Shown: positions 33,001 through 34,117 of the stretch, in pieces
Numbering within the stretch: position 1 is the stretch's first letter
Layout: each line of letters opens with the position of its first letter
Assembly: GCF_002899675.1 (NCBI RefSeq)
Contig: NZ_PKUU01000017.1
Span: forward strand, 85,805 to 149,804
Direction: 5' to 3'
Length of the DNA stretch: 64,000 nucleotides
From: Clostridium sp. chh4-2
GTDB lineage: Bacteria > Bacillota > Clostridia > Lachnospirales > Lachnospiraceae
Position numbers and translations under genes: made by a program
The notes under the pieces: generated by a model
Database searches by the model: none
What the model saw: only the letters and a program-made list of their open reading frames with translations
Told to the model about the DNA's origin: nothing

Positions 33001-34034
33001 GCGAACCTGTTTACTATACCTACGAGGTGATTGGAAAAGAGGATACTGCTACGGCATCTAATGCTACTGCGTCCAATGCGGATAAGCAGTCCACAACTGT
33101 CCGGCTTACCGGAAAGAAGAAGATGACCTTCGGTTGGATTCCTGTGGAAGATGCGGCTGGCAAATCCGTTGCTTATACGGATGAAAACGGTAAATACCGC
33201 TTTAAAGTTCCGGTTACCGATCCTGATAATCCGGTTGAACCTTATCTGTATAAGGTGAGCGTGGACAAGGGAGAAGGAGAACAGAACTGGTCGCCATTTA
33301 CCAATGGTATGGTAGAGGATGCTGTATCTAACGATGTAATCCCGTCGGATCAGTTCATTCATCTGAAACACGGCTGTGGAACTCTGAACTGTATCATTGA
33401 GGAAGCGGGCGTTGAATTGGATGAAGACGGATATATTCCGGAAGGTACGGTTCTGATTATTCCTGGTGTTTATGACCCGGCAGTATTCAAAGGTTATGTG
33501 CCTAAGGGAATGATTGATCCGGAACAGAAGGAAGAAATTCCTCAGGTATACTCCATCATTACACCGGAACTTGGACTGGAAGAAGGTGCATTTACAGAAG
33601 GAATAGGCAATGCAGCAGTCAGCCTGGTTGGAAACAGCGTGGGCCTGGAAACTGACAGAGAAGAATTGGCAGTTTCCCATGTATTCAGCCTGATGAGTAT
33701 GGAGAAGAAACCTGGTTCCAGATTTGTGGATCTTTCCAGCAAGAGAGATGACCTGTACAAGAACGGCGGAATACTGAAAGAAATCATACCACCGGATGAA
33801 CCGGAAGACCCTGTTGTCGTTCCTCCGGATAAACCTAACCGCCATGGAGGTTCAAGCGGTTCCGAACGAAGTATCAGGGAAACGATTAAGGTTAATATCG
33901 TAGAACCGTTAGTAATACTGAAAGACAGAGTATTTAACCCTAAGATGGGCTATTCCGATTATGTATGGACGGCATTACTGGCTATTGCGCTTGCATTGCT
34001 TGCGTTGTATATAAGCCGCAGAAAGAAGAAGTAA
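1..34034 (+). CDS. Giant multidomain cell-surface protein (5' end outside window)
   Basis: The frame is open from the first base, so the GTG at 12 is only the first start-like codon in view and the true start lies upstream. More than 11,340 residues are visible without interruption. The first part is an array of modules that share a G/RNxS motif, a 'DIPLS'-like strand, an IPxxxW motif and a GxPxGYLY motif. The middle (about 19.8-28.2 kb) has DUF11-like beta-sandwich character. Five SdrD_B/CnaB-like domains follow, and the protein ends in NPKMG, a hydrophobic segment and RRKKK. I infer a wall- or membrane-anchored adhesin or stalk; no enzymatic domain or binding specificity was recognised. Thirteen short SNA/SDA-like motifs recur along it. 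A terminator follows, then a sortase operon. It is larger than almost all bacterial surface proteins. Confidence 0.9.
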   Translation, partial: YFQVQSAEGFEGDKQLETKMSAVGRPLGYRLNPLKTPDNENHTSVPIYRPYVLDTLPELYDLTQIQFIMEGDVPDEKGINYWLATKDYLRGVGVDYRVPHEEGDESYYDVPKFQIQVLDENEEESWFDFVEDEIEREVIVYEDGSKETVWTLKVDKQIKDYLELNGNMKLGQDLRINYKSVFLPGDECPGYVKIIGIPRISGQFTNSADFRYPRMDYQEFGDLNTDVEVKDYISDQKGYFYTKKEYEINDKTAETDAEKSDVYFKAWAHTEIKGVVKEDDEKLKTPMDLEYGSYVYRLQNRTRGRAYNTKVEIEVPFETIREEEEQEDGTKKVVDKSGFVASKFRIPKEIMLTGDIKDIVFDYGETEESDLLQVTLENEDLLNLFGVDESGNLIEDEIYLYATYEEEDGTVVEGLWDGILRKITINYDEVYGVDEIIGEDAVPNWDEFKPLENEEDQEILDELTKNVIYQLFGTCHSLRECETEVKHDITGYIKDEKKLEPKPYKGSDKAILKFEMANPTLEISLSYDYKDKTYQSIKDQNPAVREQKLEIPYDQLYRHHIKMGNDSSAVMPIGKIEFEIPLTDGNQETQQENHRGFVSRKFTIDAVDRFYLDQETKEYVEVTDFSDKGVFEHSPKGIISKISFIDADDENHVVVYKTNMKEYEVTVNGHKEKVEILDWSNDHQLNQFYDEESEQYIIPEKAWAKPDSKYGTAIEHLGKIVVEFINVDSDLKEGTDLETGVTTDTRINAELSGSSNVYEKDLDLYGLFSARTDESKKAKVKKVDYDAIKTYLNPDPVTDTYLEVMKGYDSYYPNGSSLGSVYKSNGYNYQDGDPGAEDVSFTTMIYTKNASRMKPSVLNLDIMNRLNPDVHDRPEGFITKKIVIPKEMYEYADIEKIDIYDADPVTPTVIKTPYTIGHFQKTAEEDGTQTYDRFGDPVTVSKGTLMYDIEGKPIYEWSGVTPIDSELYGEAYPENGTYTEEEDLVINEGMWFDNGIAVPHQVVITFRSVEGDTDKSKVFVRLIGGANVGGDFKVDSEFRTKEARPNTKDSYYGKSTDSHVLSIKNANLLYVKHQSAYTAKQKDENNVEKILGKDAISYSVKADEVPTIYAPYNNFIKRYEYFVGPSYDTNAADVFDRSPHNVLDVLLDITLPVEKKKVLDPEKKTDANPRGTEVEEYRGFIFEELRIDKEELDKTTGVYELQFGSGESVWTSHNQPIINDTQIFRSIPDKKEANQYDIRKYITEDGDLVITKQDLDELLAKDNKEPMEAVKFIRVNFNSIKLNKDIAGGAVKVIVNGRINEYTQDTVSSGATGETPNYNLSNNTGIFAKGYFYRRKGYNFMLNKDIPEILWMKTYFRDRIVVQRPRMQVDAYSKFQDRQKYITQDTIQTPDSYNGDYMRRWIYENNTGNSEYYYGDYRGYNAADNYLWAPMGNTLDLEKYDRYQHRFEFEFGNFQQTEEKHYYTSRNIAGYDNVSDMPHPVFTVDIDVDKEKKGFLTSIVHIDNLLEYGKNPVLTLYDVNGEEKIYDTARLESMIVEKDGVKGADIEIDKDFILKKVDVAYDNYEGNNTEYSLKRNKMVFYGMLTTYDGAGSSATDYEAKGIVAAGTMKAEDYDPKSIVVQNAYAKRQARFTQAASLPMLSIYVKGNTLEMDKESIDKKRWTTDSSGRAVYNQYGIGVANSSIDAEGTYFQAVIGNHSPSHIYNGNLVVDLPISRDMDGNVKGYELTKIESDTSWITVTTHKYMDENGQQVEEQGLDAVTLYQFDSEDYYTIKGEELKKYITGGKLSIPAEVWLEHGITKPSKVVFKVDFYRANTKYQWVNKYGLRGLDDSNAAPDNLSSMYFYGRPTGYVFTELPGAAEDDEPSYRLDTRELKMKIKWQDTHEMKNSEDGNPKPVIASDAREASLKIEPPSPEEDVLAIGSYRSHETGRHGTNYASEGGSQTGIGAITRVPFDSNTYRMNLMNINRRDAIRVGNMSSSTASYENPYKNIYMSEPVLDVTLDLSKDKKDEISGYVLQEIRSDSVFMENIRDRWNDGEYSLESVTLYDFSYDPDVDKDPGPDKVYVIEGDELKSYIKSGLLVIPAKAWNDELSDTGGKVKNPSRVVIKAGSYKYTTATNPFENANGSIRFIGYPNNYLYEKEGETAFNAKRYLRAYGIWKDAYEERAAKLASPSLSPAPVKSDYTTDSLSAYLHLNASDPYTNAVAWSGSTHSTDRDQYNNVTRWVATTVGAKNTKFCIDVGNESRTMIQDGGRIQINLPITYSSDEKKVSGYTTNSISLNAAFLNNIGYEEIETEKRYNIRSIRIEDISYNKNDPEYADAYVELNDYDVISSLFKNGQFIWNRIDDKKDPNNGYFLYDTGHKVKDVKTIIIEVDEYRRNTANDNNTVIYSNGYDGESCKTEYYDYGWHYPTYVLNWNGTVWSQKEPLPGVNGIAPDNLGMITVAGTPSGYVYTKTTEPDGTNKYTPSNQLKVTTSFEDLWETDVKGSAHKGSKEADYGWARMDVVSSAPTIEAVAYHDDTHYANDKTHSKDKTIESAIGAKKSRYQLTLGNDSAATIFEGRLTAIMPTSITLNGGPETNGGFILSKITSDDKFLKNIGQRDDDGNLLWQDYYYTGIRKLRFVERDKTPEDEEDEIKYVEYLFEDPIDTASMSDAEREEAEEENAKRKKANKVLSEFIKDGTLEIPDTAWKDLIPDVGTVEITVDEYKPNGNYKVANTTPTNLSKLQFWGSPDGYLYDLTDGKDENGQDIKIYNKNTNLKINAAWADAFELEANPKSETAKKEDYSVLKLQKSEPYMYVQAWDTQRGGTYQNAGYNTNAVVNTSMDAKQTFYELLLRNKSIGAVAGGQVVIDIPVSETPEIKDIDGRVAIEKGTIQGYAADAITSYQPKSGAVSNFIPYITSDVQVKELDENGEPVIVIKKQINLKRIEIRDYRVKDVEQYNSQGQITSEYQTALDQGLIVVFDDTDGLLDHKDSEMDFTSELADIKLENLIKTTVTGVKYLDIPKEAWNDGNKDNNRRNILYPAKVIIDMKNYEGKPRTEDAETIRDSALFVKGVPNGYLFDLDGEVLKVNRNLKLNASFEDTYESEINLYELSILKPDATADEKEAKKHRRSGFATLAITPSDPQMQIQAWDTQRGSAYEKSGYNSANVVETSLDAEQTFYELVLRNQSIGRVSGGEVVIDVPLSMTPEIKDIDGRIAIEKNHIQGYAVESIGSYHPENGTVNNFIPYITRDVEVVATDSNGTPVTVTKKEIGLERIEIRDYRVKDIKRYDADGKETDEYKAALDQGLIVVLDDTEGLIDHHDTGKNVTKEDIDIKLADLIKTTASGVKYLDIPDSVWDDRNNLNNSRNVSYPAKVIISLKEYQGKNSPGDYYYSRDSILYVKGTPDGYLFESDGENLRMNRDLKLRASFEDKYETNINLYNQSLTNPNATAEERESVRYRRNGYATLRAVASDPRALVQAWDTARKSGPNGGYNDSISIVETGLDAQNTFYEVLLRNQSIGNVKNGETIIDIPLSTTPEIKDQAGRVLIQRGTIQGYQVSSFSSVNPQTKAISNFISRITSNVVIESRDEEGNLVKTVKPKIDLDRVEIRDFRVKDVSRFDGNGIVTKEYQDAVDKGLIMVIDDKEGLIDHKDTPVKFEERDIHIKLADLIKTTDTGVKYLNIPQSVWDDSRYADKERNIIYPAKIIIETSKYDGKNTKAESASFRDSALFVKGIPNGYLYEEDGKDYLKANRDLKLKASFEDTYETNMKLYELSVINPNADEEARQDMRHRNSGGGTLRILPAKPYMLMEGHNNVDNYNYVQNSKVYIGKDNDYRATIGNDSPSYMRGGEFVFDLPLGQIPDEVTATGFRLEHMISDPNFIKQITHDRIVPALDEEGNYQFDEDGNIIYKAEEVIDIQTIDIYDYRAPEIAQTYALWTPGEENGWDSINKKIVKYKSDGSLTEIFKLLVFNGMIVSYSDTEGLTDFVHDKTLEEIIAEQRKAYVDSLTGLSDEDKEYAAEQFGDADAEFIISDFIQKNDADELILDIPKAAWGRGISQQKVEVASDSNAAREDQEEIETEYEDRKKYVDNVGKIVIEVGRYKENTFYNDNLAPGITQRYSNRSLMYFQGNPNGFLYEYEKNDDTWKPLHKEALPSDGKLRDTAEQAMVKGDWSNPLSILDLSYLEKMSTGVMNLARSGPSNPSVDGLAVKDNYNPKYPNSPTRLYDGAKTTLTISNDQKQGLSYQYRLGNTSESIMSRPTFTVTFPINSNVEGDNATKTAVEAGRGFHLNTIRIDKKLFYSPNMFYGVKVLNEADRNYNNLTEIRTIRLIDRNNTWYDEKTKKTYPLEYTISQQDIMAAMLAYHNEKYGISTASNAIPNQPSIGNDAMTNSERKQHGKMYVDENGDLMIPRSVWYASQKTDLEGNPVEDTCWIDDDGYLYMENKDWFGELDGTYRKLGTKIDFREYKSEWDYVYTDQNKEQIEEVTDVLLKPQTASMSDATKGGRLKKVIYYSYPDKDQVKDVYQIIIEFNSFDNSVTGNDRGILQFYGTIDRYADDVTRQDYWNVSNINNKMTAPATFVDHPAGMPDVNLNSDSSSPTFIIKESRPVVHADLKFYERDIYTKDHSSLWTNTWVGNSLVPIDKNEKWTVIPYGREFQVIYRLTNDSISSSENFHFEFVPQITPRTEVGTVDKILNAVTGSETDTTEDNRGFHTLDVILRKELLDSAVFDRVVIYDKDDSDKYIIIRNAHNNAGEDQYPEGEYPYASMSDGLEDMPMPPVDFGDLDDDGGFSVDVPTPARWIVEYHGNKFTGDDWNDKDKETEEGEQAGDESAPEEEKDLRIKTLHPVTEEDAETYKNSNPYSVAEGVYELREGDVVIPRDVIVKWGEIQNVGRITIEGTSFKPMRNPDGDLNKRDDAGSVGSLPSVEKESDVDPNQAVIFVGMSDTNLEYADAKSITSTWGYFRNFLYGRDYNQVYGTPDISEPDTKIEKDKDNVKLEREDDDTTHIFTPKLFFDSKISAVFKDSDDPSLRFDDETVSDVWGTGRLVRDDLQYQHPACLAREYGLDARYDEPASAARNHYGSNYSGQSFNVNYGGTSSHHYWGGNLYGYGGYTDNLLNGGAGTENKNTGYRRYDHYYQDNNVLTVGYKAIASYTVDFQQWAQTSWDTNSTNYATPIPYATSGSSNYSYQDISKINYLRGQHSDNMAVQPQDLSAAADITMKIDLPVDGFDAYYVKLRPALRPFVNSVTVEYVTYGGGSAFDDLVINARETNVSEGSGGWRGNAANANASEYLKSETSFHAGFEPDQFDTTGKKIKSGDNKIIDNSGKLIDYTLMTKSSESYLTEDMAKDGNGTMWWRIGLADTNRYNFKDDIDLSTMSDALPGDDYNPQQTEFGYDHATPYYRPPSINVTKGDIKSVTIHMSINQDPAALNSSDQWQRLLADEGTWYEEWIDSQAARDDLDTTWWKAMGQSSYEASNYNQVHPGKINLNSKVKQDTRHSIEITGRMIKLGQQEANLTTSIELGKQFDNRNENEILEEDRDALVGKLMVDPENRVSKPRRDTGVKAGDTLADSSKASSAQEHLQSNWSYRRYYNYFTHTVNEGGRSFWDEGTVLRCYHGDIRHGYYAQYYYCTSYQHWDEWHSRYLRDRAIINVKNADNLLDVGIGDGNGYVRDADGDPVRDAKGSLVINNSSLDNKWYDSSVWNDSYTTTYAGLKNMANYNDLRPYTLKIGQVAHPNSVEKSHTYIPGWESYWKGGFTAAYQGAYKECNHLHYYTSSSGYYYCGNTSYWFLYIRNYAPVETMKMYDEWAGKFSHIDRVEIEDTLPAITREDGWYKGFFSRYLEVAPSMIPYVESVTVELETRNTDGTVSTRTVKVPRGAIYGNTQKHSVEPGSNPRARGSISLFSAAVPGDGVDVDEEGNPIIMPGVSETYNKAGAGKIYFHYDDMRTDLTNMTATQSNALLAGDDITEVMSNDEFNDSIVAATNVIEVKKNEYPVKVTFTAVNIPGNGDNASEFNGVHRDDNGAAPDFYIWGNINDIIVDYYEPAHDIWKSYDSNRFLTGGSAWTTAQVQQERSNVIKNRMKNLSAEPSKVNSVQAKFYKTAYNKMISEPMSSEEFINRNFWGFDNEDKDEKYKLGAPIVKNDDAYWWADYVQPAAKVNIDTMDDPEMTRVYDFAGDNKSPMKLRYRIWAENTTKKQNRYLTNADGSNKLDPEGNPIKNPEYENTAYYKDMNYVNDLPDGYRLEKIWIPAQFIDKGPYDDYSFEADRLNLTMGKLVKIEGGTSVGNKREYKVVPDPDTQVELLKVREDTEETEGIDRFVYSEYMHLVPTMEEAEKAAEEGNEELLRFAEKDDTYAHKYYVIDLEKMFFDGVLKPIEMPYTEPETGVQRIYIQNYVASYNYHIRVKSKWLVDYEKNKTRYFQPESTLTGTRVFEEKDGEKVEITPKDQLPIDIMMEGVFVDRRQDEKFKKATDSNATESDAQVEETWENRMPWTDTYNSLPSIDTDQFTLRLKDAVKDYVSLTVQAAGVHVINMTETKNPEQQASGEGSEFKTKYLTVRDNRILDFYNRATRLEIAVNRLPYKDAELEQIDPNAPEKDEKNRPMTGDYNKQDDPDEFDYDPRKPDYQVNIRNLVPGDRFNYFITVINEKDPDRATCSWNQPVIRFKAPEGTRIARWIYLPETSYGMGEAEGYTVDAEPIIKEGTEDEPEMVYRGYQVPYINGAEVKYPEGKDPQVTEPETDVTVPEDRIQLIAYDPSTREVTDDGDIVFKRLPHDTELVDRVSSEKKEEPVNKPAFLRSAPVYEPAQQEDITTDIVWRFDNAVIPINQGVRIMVVLEVEDNFTDDEGKPADYRGQELKESNVYIGALPAHGYEPFYFGNDDRTGNESNIEFNDDADRIKEIVEEVKKNDSTVEYNAVKAGINLTEESDINRKTTQAWVKSYGAKTYKPEIPIKSTLYMENNVDGAEAKLTVGEPYEKNEQGFNANEPTNGMIRNDVRHDIDEFDVMADFIGNNYDYNGYSDVNHRTQVTGNKALDQQGFFMNEIPKVMYATNSNAEKDQEARYFVQLRDDLRDNLESDGSDEDPWTKSYNDFWIEVNGDGYRLTDLDENGQPKEDTEPIDTYQIARFKWRYSNIAAYGQPEEDNKETYLTMDPVEIIGIAKYADNNQLHNGSSYQYTRVLAVGITGYWRHDHLSLNDEGEVDSYRYQISGKSELTVRRRLPQVVLDSQSFAVEDYAKEQYLIQGVNDIEENKDTNAKTADQLKKFAEDSSKGEMMPENEANTIKGYRPKQKIWNKVTLLALNREEQDSKKACSINDPYGSLATGELYSPTIIDKVPASYVIMPGEMGLNVSEDPSNPTEVTLPDDFQIKWYRADGSLKDENDPTWAEPIVTVYQVKEKDIGGAFTVDNDKLNKAFSAGNNKSVSLTDDVTTDEITYFIYTYKFDNASESKENTAALLPGEQIELIYPVEAKLNGLPRVRIAELPYENNSAYLPSFGQYGYTSYTGTTAYNNDNVVYPSIDDTKQKMMDMDNLIHDVAVTGLREGGRVKEFIPYEKPEDAKIYHDDMMIHRSEFLGESMAYMPGAYGNIEKVINGSNSHYESGANGKAWDVDMDSSRRQRVIVKISETNGLSTVYNHNVGKNLMDSNRMYDTEKGRPEPLYGNYGTNRTYFHYRDYYKDVLKERTYNTVEKWEGNLAQTEKPENLIWASNSLHLQKAWLYGTSQFLPDTYYDNKTNDRQVNFTEYPAVALYDLNLTDQAPGSVNSSYAQNMSPTRSFQFGETYIARLYAANYGDWDLDGVVFTYVLPRGVMPLLGRPGSDTTENGLDKSQIEVYMGGTSINPNLGEYLDPESFEVRIIQSPNMALVEDGVNQTNHLAANSPMDPQMAEEYYGGKMFTYSGEDIMKPWVVEITIKDPLTKWWNRGDDEDHYQMYVDLGCVVYGQSENNLYHDTLYVAPYTEKKADSETDTGIHNEDYYQIYDRNHWRGDIIKMGNYSQLHSQTYGMDGIRNYRTYYSYPTTYLYMKPQFYSPNVMYFDYRNQLCGTYIDGMATGNDDQKLIVNPHIPDQEYINYIPVGDGTGNNRKYAVSGTEAKVKSPLIRHWSEVDGSEDAALHNKYGESKFDEFYQAMEDGTFKVSMFAENQFVWEQMQNVDNNIHYKDGEGIYTKSVPSLMDASNHWATGKGNYSMPVFTDLLPYGIVPVDKDGVPYPRNGLGEDGKLIDFTSREVKDRGISFELDVTDVVNGKPAVDNKASVVTKDKYITEVQFIDKDENGNPVNRYLVRFVPYMRVYSSLDLSMNPQYELTYADMYNIVYAPALKWNNRLNIRFDAMAVEMPEAVDKDGNKVDAYLERWQQNRSFTGSKVPGYKFFTDEKLAEMYGYNPYYVGEESIKYSQIDWDCPVCGKKHVLNDKRLDSTGMNGRIKDPSLIGKMTEGTEFDFSLNVEDYADRTALNVSYDVLDVNGNGIIGYKEDSGGVADRFVSNVMQIRTKNPRITLDKQIHEDPKGILPDGYIGGDADQSPDYHGNDIHDHEDYKQGKHAFGKNSCGADFEENTYTETILKKLTDHEITYGTRLWYSVKVKNEASDSEWDTSYGKLDKAIPSETGYYEDDYEEQMKLEEEYRDNLILRSQKLSESGSVAHGAFVFSDYLPSTLAYDRAIMIETSDGTLLTKEEAEAAGWTIIDNSAEKPEEGHDRVKFVSITVIPPATIEGAAGQEDAYKQMIGGKHPAGYLKTGDDFTLKIRTRVDTVPTDEKDYDEDGLSKDTYYNKVFVNLDCLDGDYSEITDQSFADYRLGGQNKDSIRYYSGEDTSRYVDGAAGITVKQDAFMTDGKTVKGSEERRLNQFKDNWNQKVKDEGETDRYAYDSAFGFKIARADGISRINTDEPVVLQSNGSLTVPDFKALTPIDIYIDEARIKKGNQANAYLLNDLPLYSVINKAEMYNDLNKDYPGAIEVLNTVKKISTGKWYIPEEVCLVYDEKEQPEFVASASNAYRNELKKHLKVTVYYSSRSKTKEQRMTIDDDFDVDAEYEDGTRIWNKLVESDVETNKVYEIPSAELQTVGQDMNQLLWHISTDDPEKYPIPEGFMLDIDADPNSDGTPKEKREDRKNMSDLKAELNEDGENTNPNTQEPYHITDYREGVDDVYKNGILVSLNSNTPDSGAISYSAHYHRLFTQLDDISTQALDSKKRAGFRMVQKLPILEHYLSHQYYKYSRDIDGKEHYNWVDTSGGVTVLTKGRTMKFKVELDNIDEEHLKGKHDEEDVMDKPTTTATIPSIFTIDSLEYVPYEKVKGSALDDDYTTEFDYPTERTLLWTYHVESLDGGEKNEETSIVLRTEEPKDSVIFSKSLASGERFVRFEFDGQLMPGDRIIIEYMGRITATNENKDGTKTTVTSIYSTNAYGTLKKNPPLGDEEIPYSTAADQYDYDEDKSTQDNMIIVQSGEIEFEPGTETAGSKLVKSLLNVDGGPLTYPIPVLEGERYHYRDEILNKKPYLENSADNSYSDPMIFDMLPELGDSKIIGLQTQNGVKAVPRKSMWGPYSMLNNASFKLYRQAGKNEFEVDPDLYTVYVGPVSRTDGAITGPGVNDQDLFINPEYRISVNYYEVMRMKFRGETVSPGLIQDRPVYGYDWEDHYVKIDEIRELQENDPELAEEVLRGLRYIAVNFNNDYEMKGQTKFTLRYDQKVPLNLPVYYGTLPISMEEENARNTVRNYSSINTFVRYWQSLNPAESNDAMVYVNAPEGRGYIGDYIWLDENSDGLQNEITYEIPDENKSIRTRMLPKRTYDEDTGRYEPDWGTDKDGNLLPDPGINKVLVQLLTPGGHLSNMDGQAVEAEPHKDDLTGQMLYTVLDDETGEPAEDFEGLAIKSLYGPVSYISESDYFGNQGYYILPNLKPGAYKVRFTIPDQYKEYGLSTPVVRGSDMKIYTAGEKVYENEKEVDVTGLVFETVKPITVEAAVKERDSQYVSCDIGIGMPVRYGGTVWIDEYEDESGTSYDETNRDSIYQKEKPVEPHVGKEQVQVTAFVKGEVDGSGNPIPAKDMHGKPMVTMTDENGDYRFDYMQPSRLKADGTYDREYYFMLTDKYDPMWKPTYMTFSKVPTLDDDRNDLKAEGFTNPFAAEVPIDPDTKEKKVITDPDSQYYNLYELDTTVDMGLRNGEANIIAGTIWEDNNRNGIFEQSIDSGYNETGVENIDVNLIPYIWLPEGEESEGNGQWKRVSKIEGAEKGDPYQWELVTIATDSNAEYTEGVLETTTTESGQYLFRNLPVEASVKIEDRADQTYLMGYRVNVPDLPTRYTITPMHNYPLDAQEGKSYHVSDLDKDAFMHSYEDKKDGVGDSFYILASVLDPDDGNVHVNTKTVGIMTEEGLKAVTYDTDIINPQENVDGGILPYSKAEIAGVVWDDVSKDNIRQPEEKGVDGVKVMLQYRLTATDSNGEPQDPYLVSEDGDYLSIFSYKFKEFDVEAEADQKGLIKDVDYWFDNNYIIPKNQKAEQEFEEMAREDKLRRQGLLEEAARLRREVQEIKEDSKEEFEKLEKVEQQKKDLEDEIASLLNKNTDLTSQYDALAIEADQITLQINYYAQLLAAKRDEIGRFMDAHSAERSEFEELKQNKDKAQKELTQNAKLADEKEDLIKDLEKEITEAGDSIDKAEKRIAEIEKRLAELGESPVDPDEQSEKDELEDEKTSLQETITDLESTISSNETKISDTEDEIRKLEEENAELQSDIETYTKKINEKQPDIDRIEAELKQLEADAEELEKKGKELNKTSSNLMNQMAYIMMDKIDCKERMEECQQELQRAEKSLVEQSKIVDAIEKRISEKTAAAEALEAEADIWYFSYLMCITTADGRYSFADVPLFDETLSANPIRNQEEEEAVPYTFRIVTEKHLNMDYVKLHIGDDRLHDSDVGAIANKELNGIDLEKQEALAAKYGAIRENMAISQGFTPLQPNKDWYSVYDGVYGLYSSRSDKTHDIGLNVYDWYSQLGGTIWRDDNHDGIMDNTEQGIANVPVSLYRYGRYEEGSEPVYYTYEVIGKEDTATASNATASNADKQSTTVRLTGKKKMTFGWIPVEDAAGKSVAYTDENGKYRFKVPVTDPDNPVEPYLYKVSVDKGEGEQNWSPFTNGMVEDAVSNDVIPSDQFIHLKHGCGTLNCIIEEAGVELDEDGYIPEGTVLIIPGVYDPAVFKGYVPKGMIDPEQKEEIPQVYSIITPELGLEEGAFTEGIGNAAVSLVGNSVGLETDREELAVSHVFSLMSMEKKPGSRFVDLSSKRDDLYKNGGILKEIIPPDEPEDPVVVPPDKPNRHGGSSGSERSIRETIKVNIVEPLVILKDRVFNPKMGYSDYVWTALLAIALALLALYISRRKKK
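8395..11360 (+). repeat. Three tandem ~331-residue protein repeats in the giant gene
   Basis: Three consecutive copies of about 990 bases begin at QAWDTQRGGTYQ (about 8395), QAWDTQRGSAYE (about 9391) and QAWDTARKSGPN (about 10381). All share FYExxLRNxSIG, TPEIKD, NFIxxIT, RIEIRDxRVKD, GLIVxxDDxxGLxDH, LADLIKTT, LxIPxxxWxD and NGYLxExDG in the same order, each ending with LKLxASFEDxYE. The sequence either side carries more diverged copies of the same module, so this looks like a recent local amplification inside an older array of about a dozen modules. Confidence 0.85.
29170..33300 (+). other. Five SdrD_B/CnaB-like domains in the giant protein
   Basis: Five recurrent starts resemble the SdrD_B/CnaB-like surface-stalk fold: IGDYIWLDENSDG (about 29176), GGTVWIDEYED (about 29880), IAGTIWEDNNRNG (about 30430), IAGVVWDDVSKDN (about 31126) and LGGTIWRDDNHDG (about 32884). 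Each is followed by a strand such as 'GVDGVKVMLQYR' or 'GIANVPVSLYRY', and most by a 'DENGDYRF' or 'DGRYSF' strand. Such domains usually form rigid stalks near the anchoring end of Gram-positive adhesins, often with calcium sites or isopeptide bonds; I did not verify bond-forming residues. Confidence 0.75.
31402..32437 (+). other. Coiled-coil insertion (~345 residues) inside the fourth SdrD_B-like domain
   Basis: Between the opening strands of the fourth domain (from about 31126) and its closing TADGRYSFADV strand (about 32470) lies a Glu/Lys/Gln/Leu-rich stretch, residues about 10,464-10,809. It has heptad-like runs such as EEIASLL-type and EIEKRLAELGE segments and almost no aromatic residues. 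A Pro-containing break (ESPVDPDEQSEK, about 31940) near the middle would allow the helix to fold back as an antiparallel hairpin. The helical assignment is by eye. Confidence 0.75.
33936..34031 (+). other. Candidate class-B-type sorting signal NPKMG + TM + basic tail
   Basis: The last 33 residues read NPKMG (33936-33950), a short polar spacer, an uninterrupted hydrophobic stretch (VWTALLAIALALLALYI) and a terminal SRRKKK. This is the tripartite layout of a cell-wall sorting signal, but the pentapeptide is not LPXTG. Class B sortases recognise NP-starting motifs such as NPQTN and NPKTG, and a class B sortase gene lies 1.8 kb downstream. Processing at NPKMG is an inference; a simple membrane anchor is the alternative. 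Confidence 0.55.
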
Positions 34035-34041
34035 GGTTGAG

Positions 34042-34072
34042 AGCCGGCCGGCAGTTACGCCGGCCGGCTTTT
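34042..34072 (+). terminator. Rho-independent terminator after the giant gene
   Basis: A perfect 11-bp GC-rich stem, AGCCGGCCGGC / GCCGGCCGGCT, has the 6-base loop AGTTAC and runs into TTT. It starts 7 bases after the stop codon. No clear promoter lies between it and the next start at 34118, so the downstream genes are probably expressed by partial read-through. Confidence 0.9.
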
Positions 34073-34117
34073 CAAACTTGAATCAAATACTACTGAAATA
34101 AGACAGGAGCATAGAGA

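Noticed and set aside
1116..33845. Many open frames on the opposite strand of the giant gene, the longest 319 codons at 32886-33845
   Set aside because: They lack ribosome binding sites and recognisable domains and have the skewed composition expected of the complement of an Asp/Glu/Asn/Tyr-rich coding strand.
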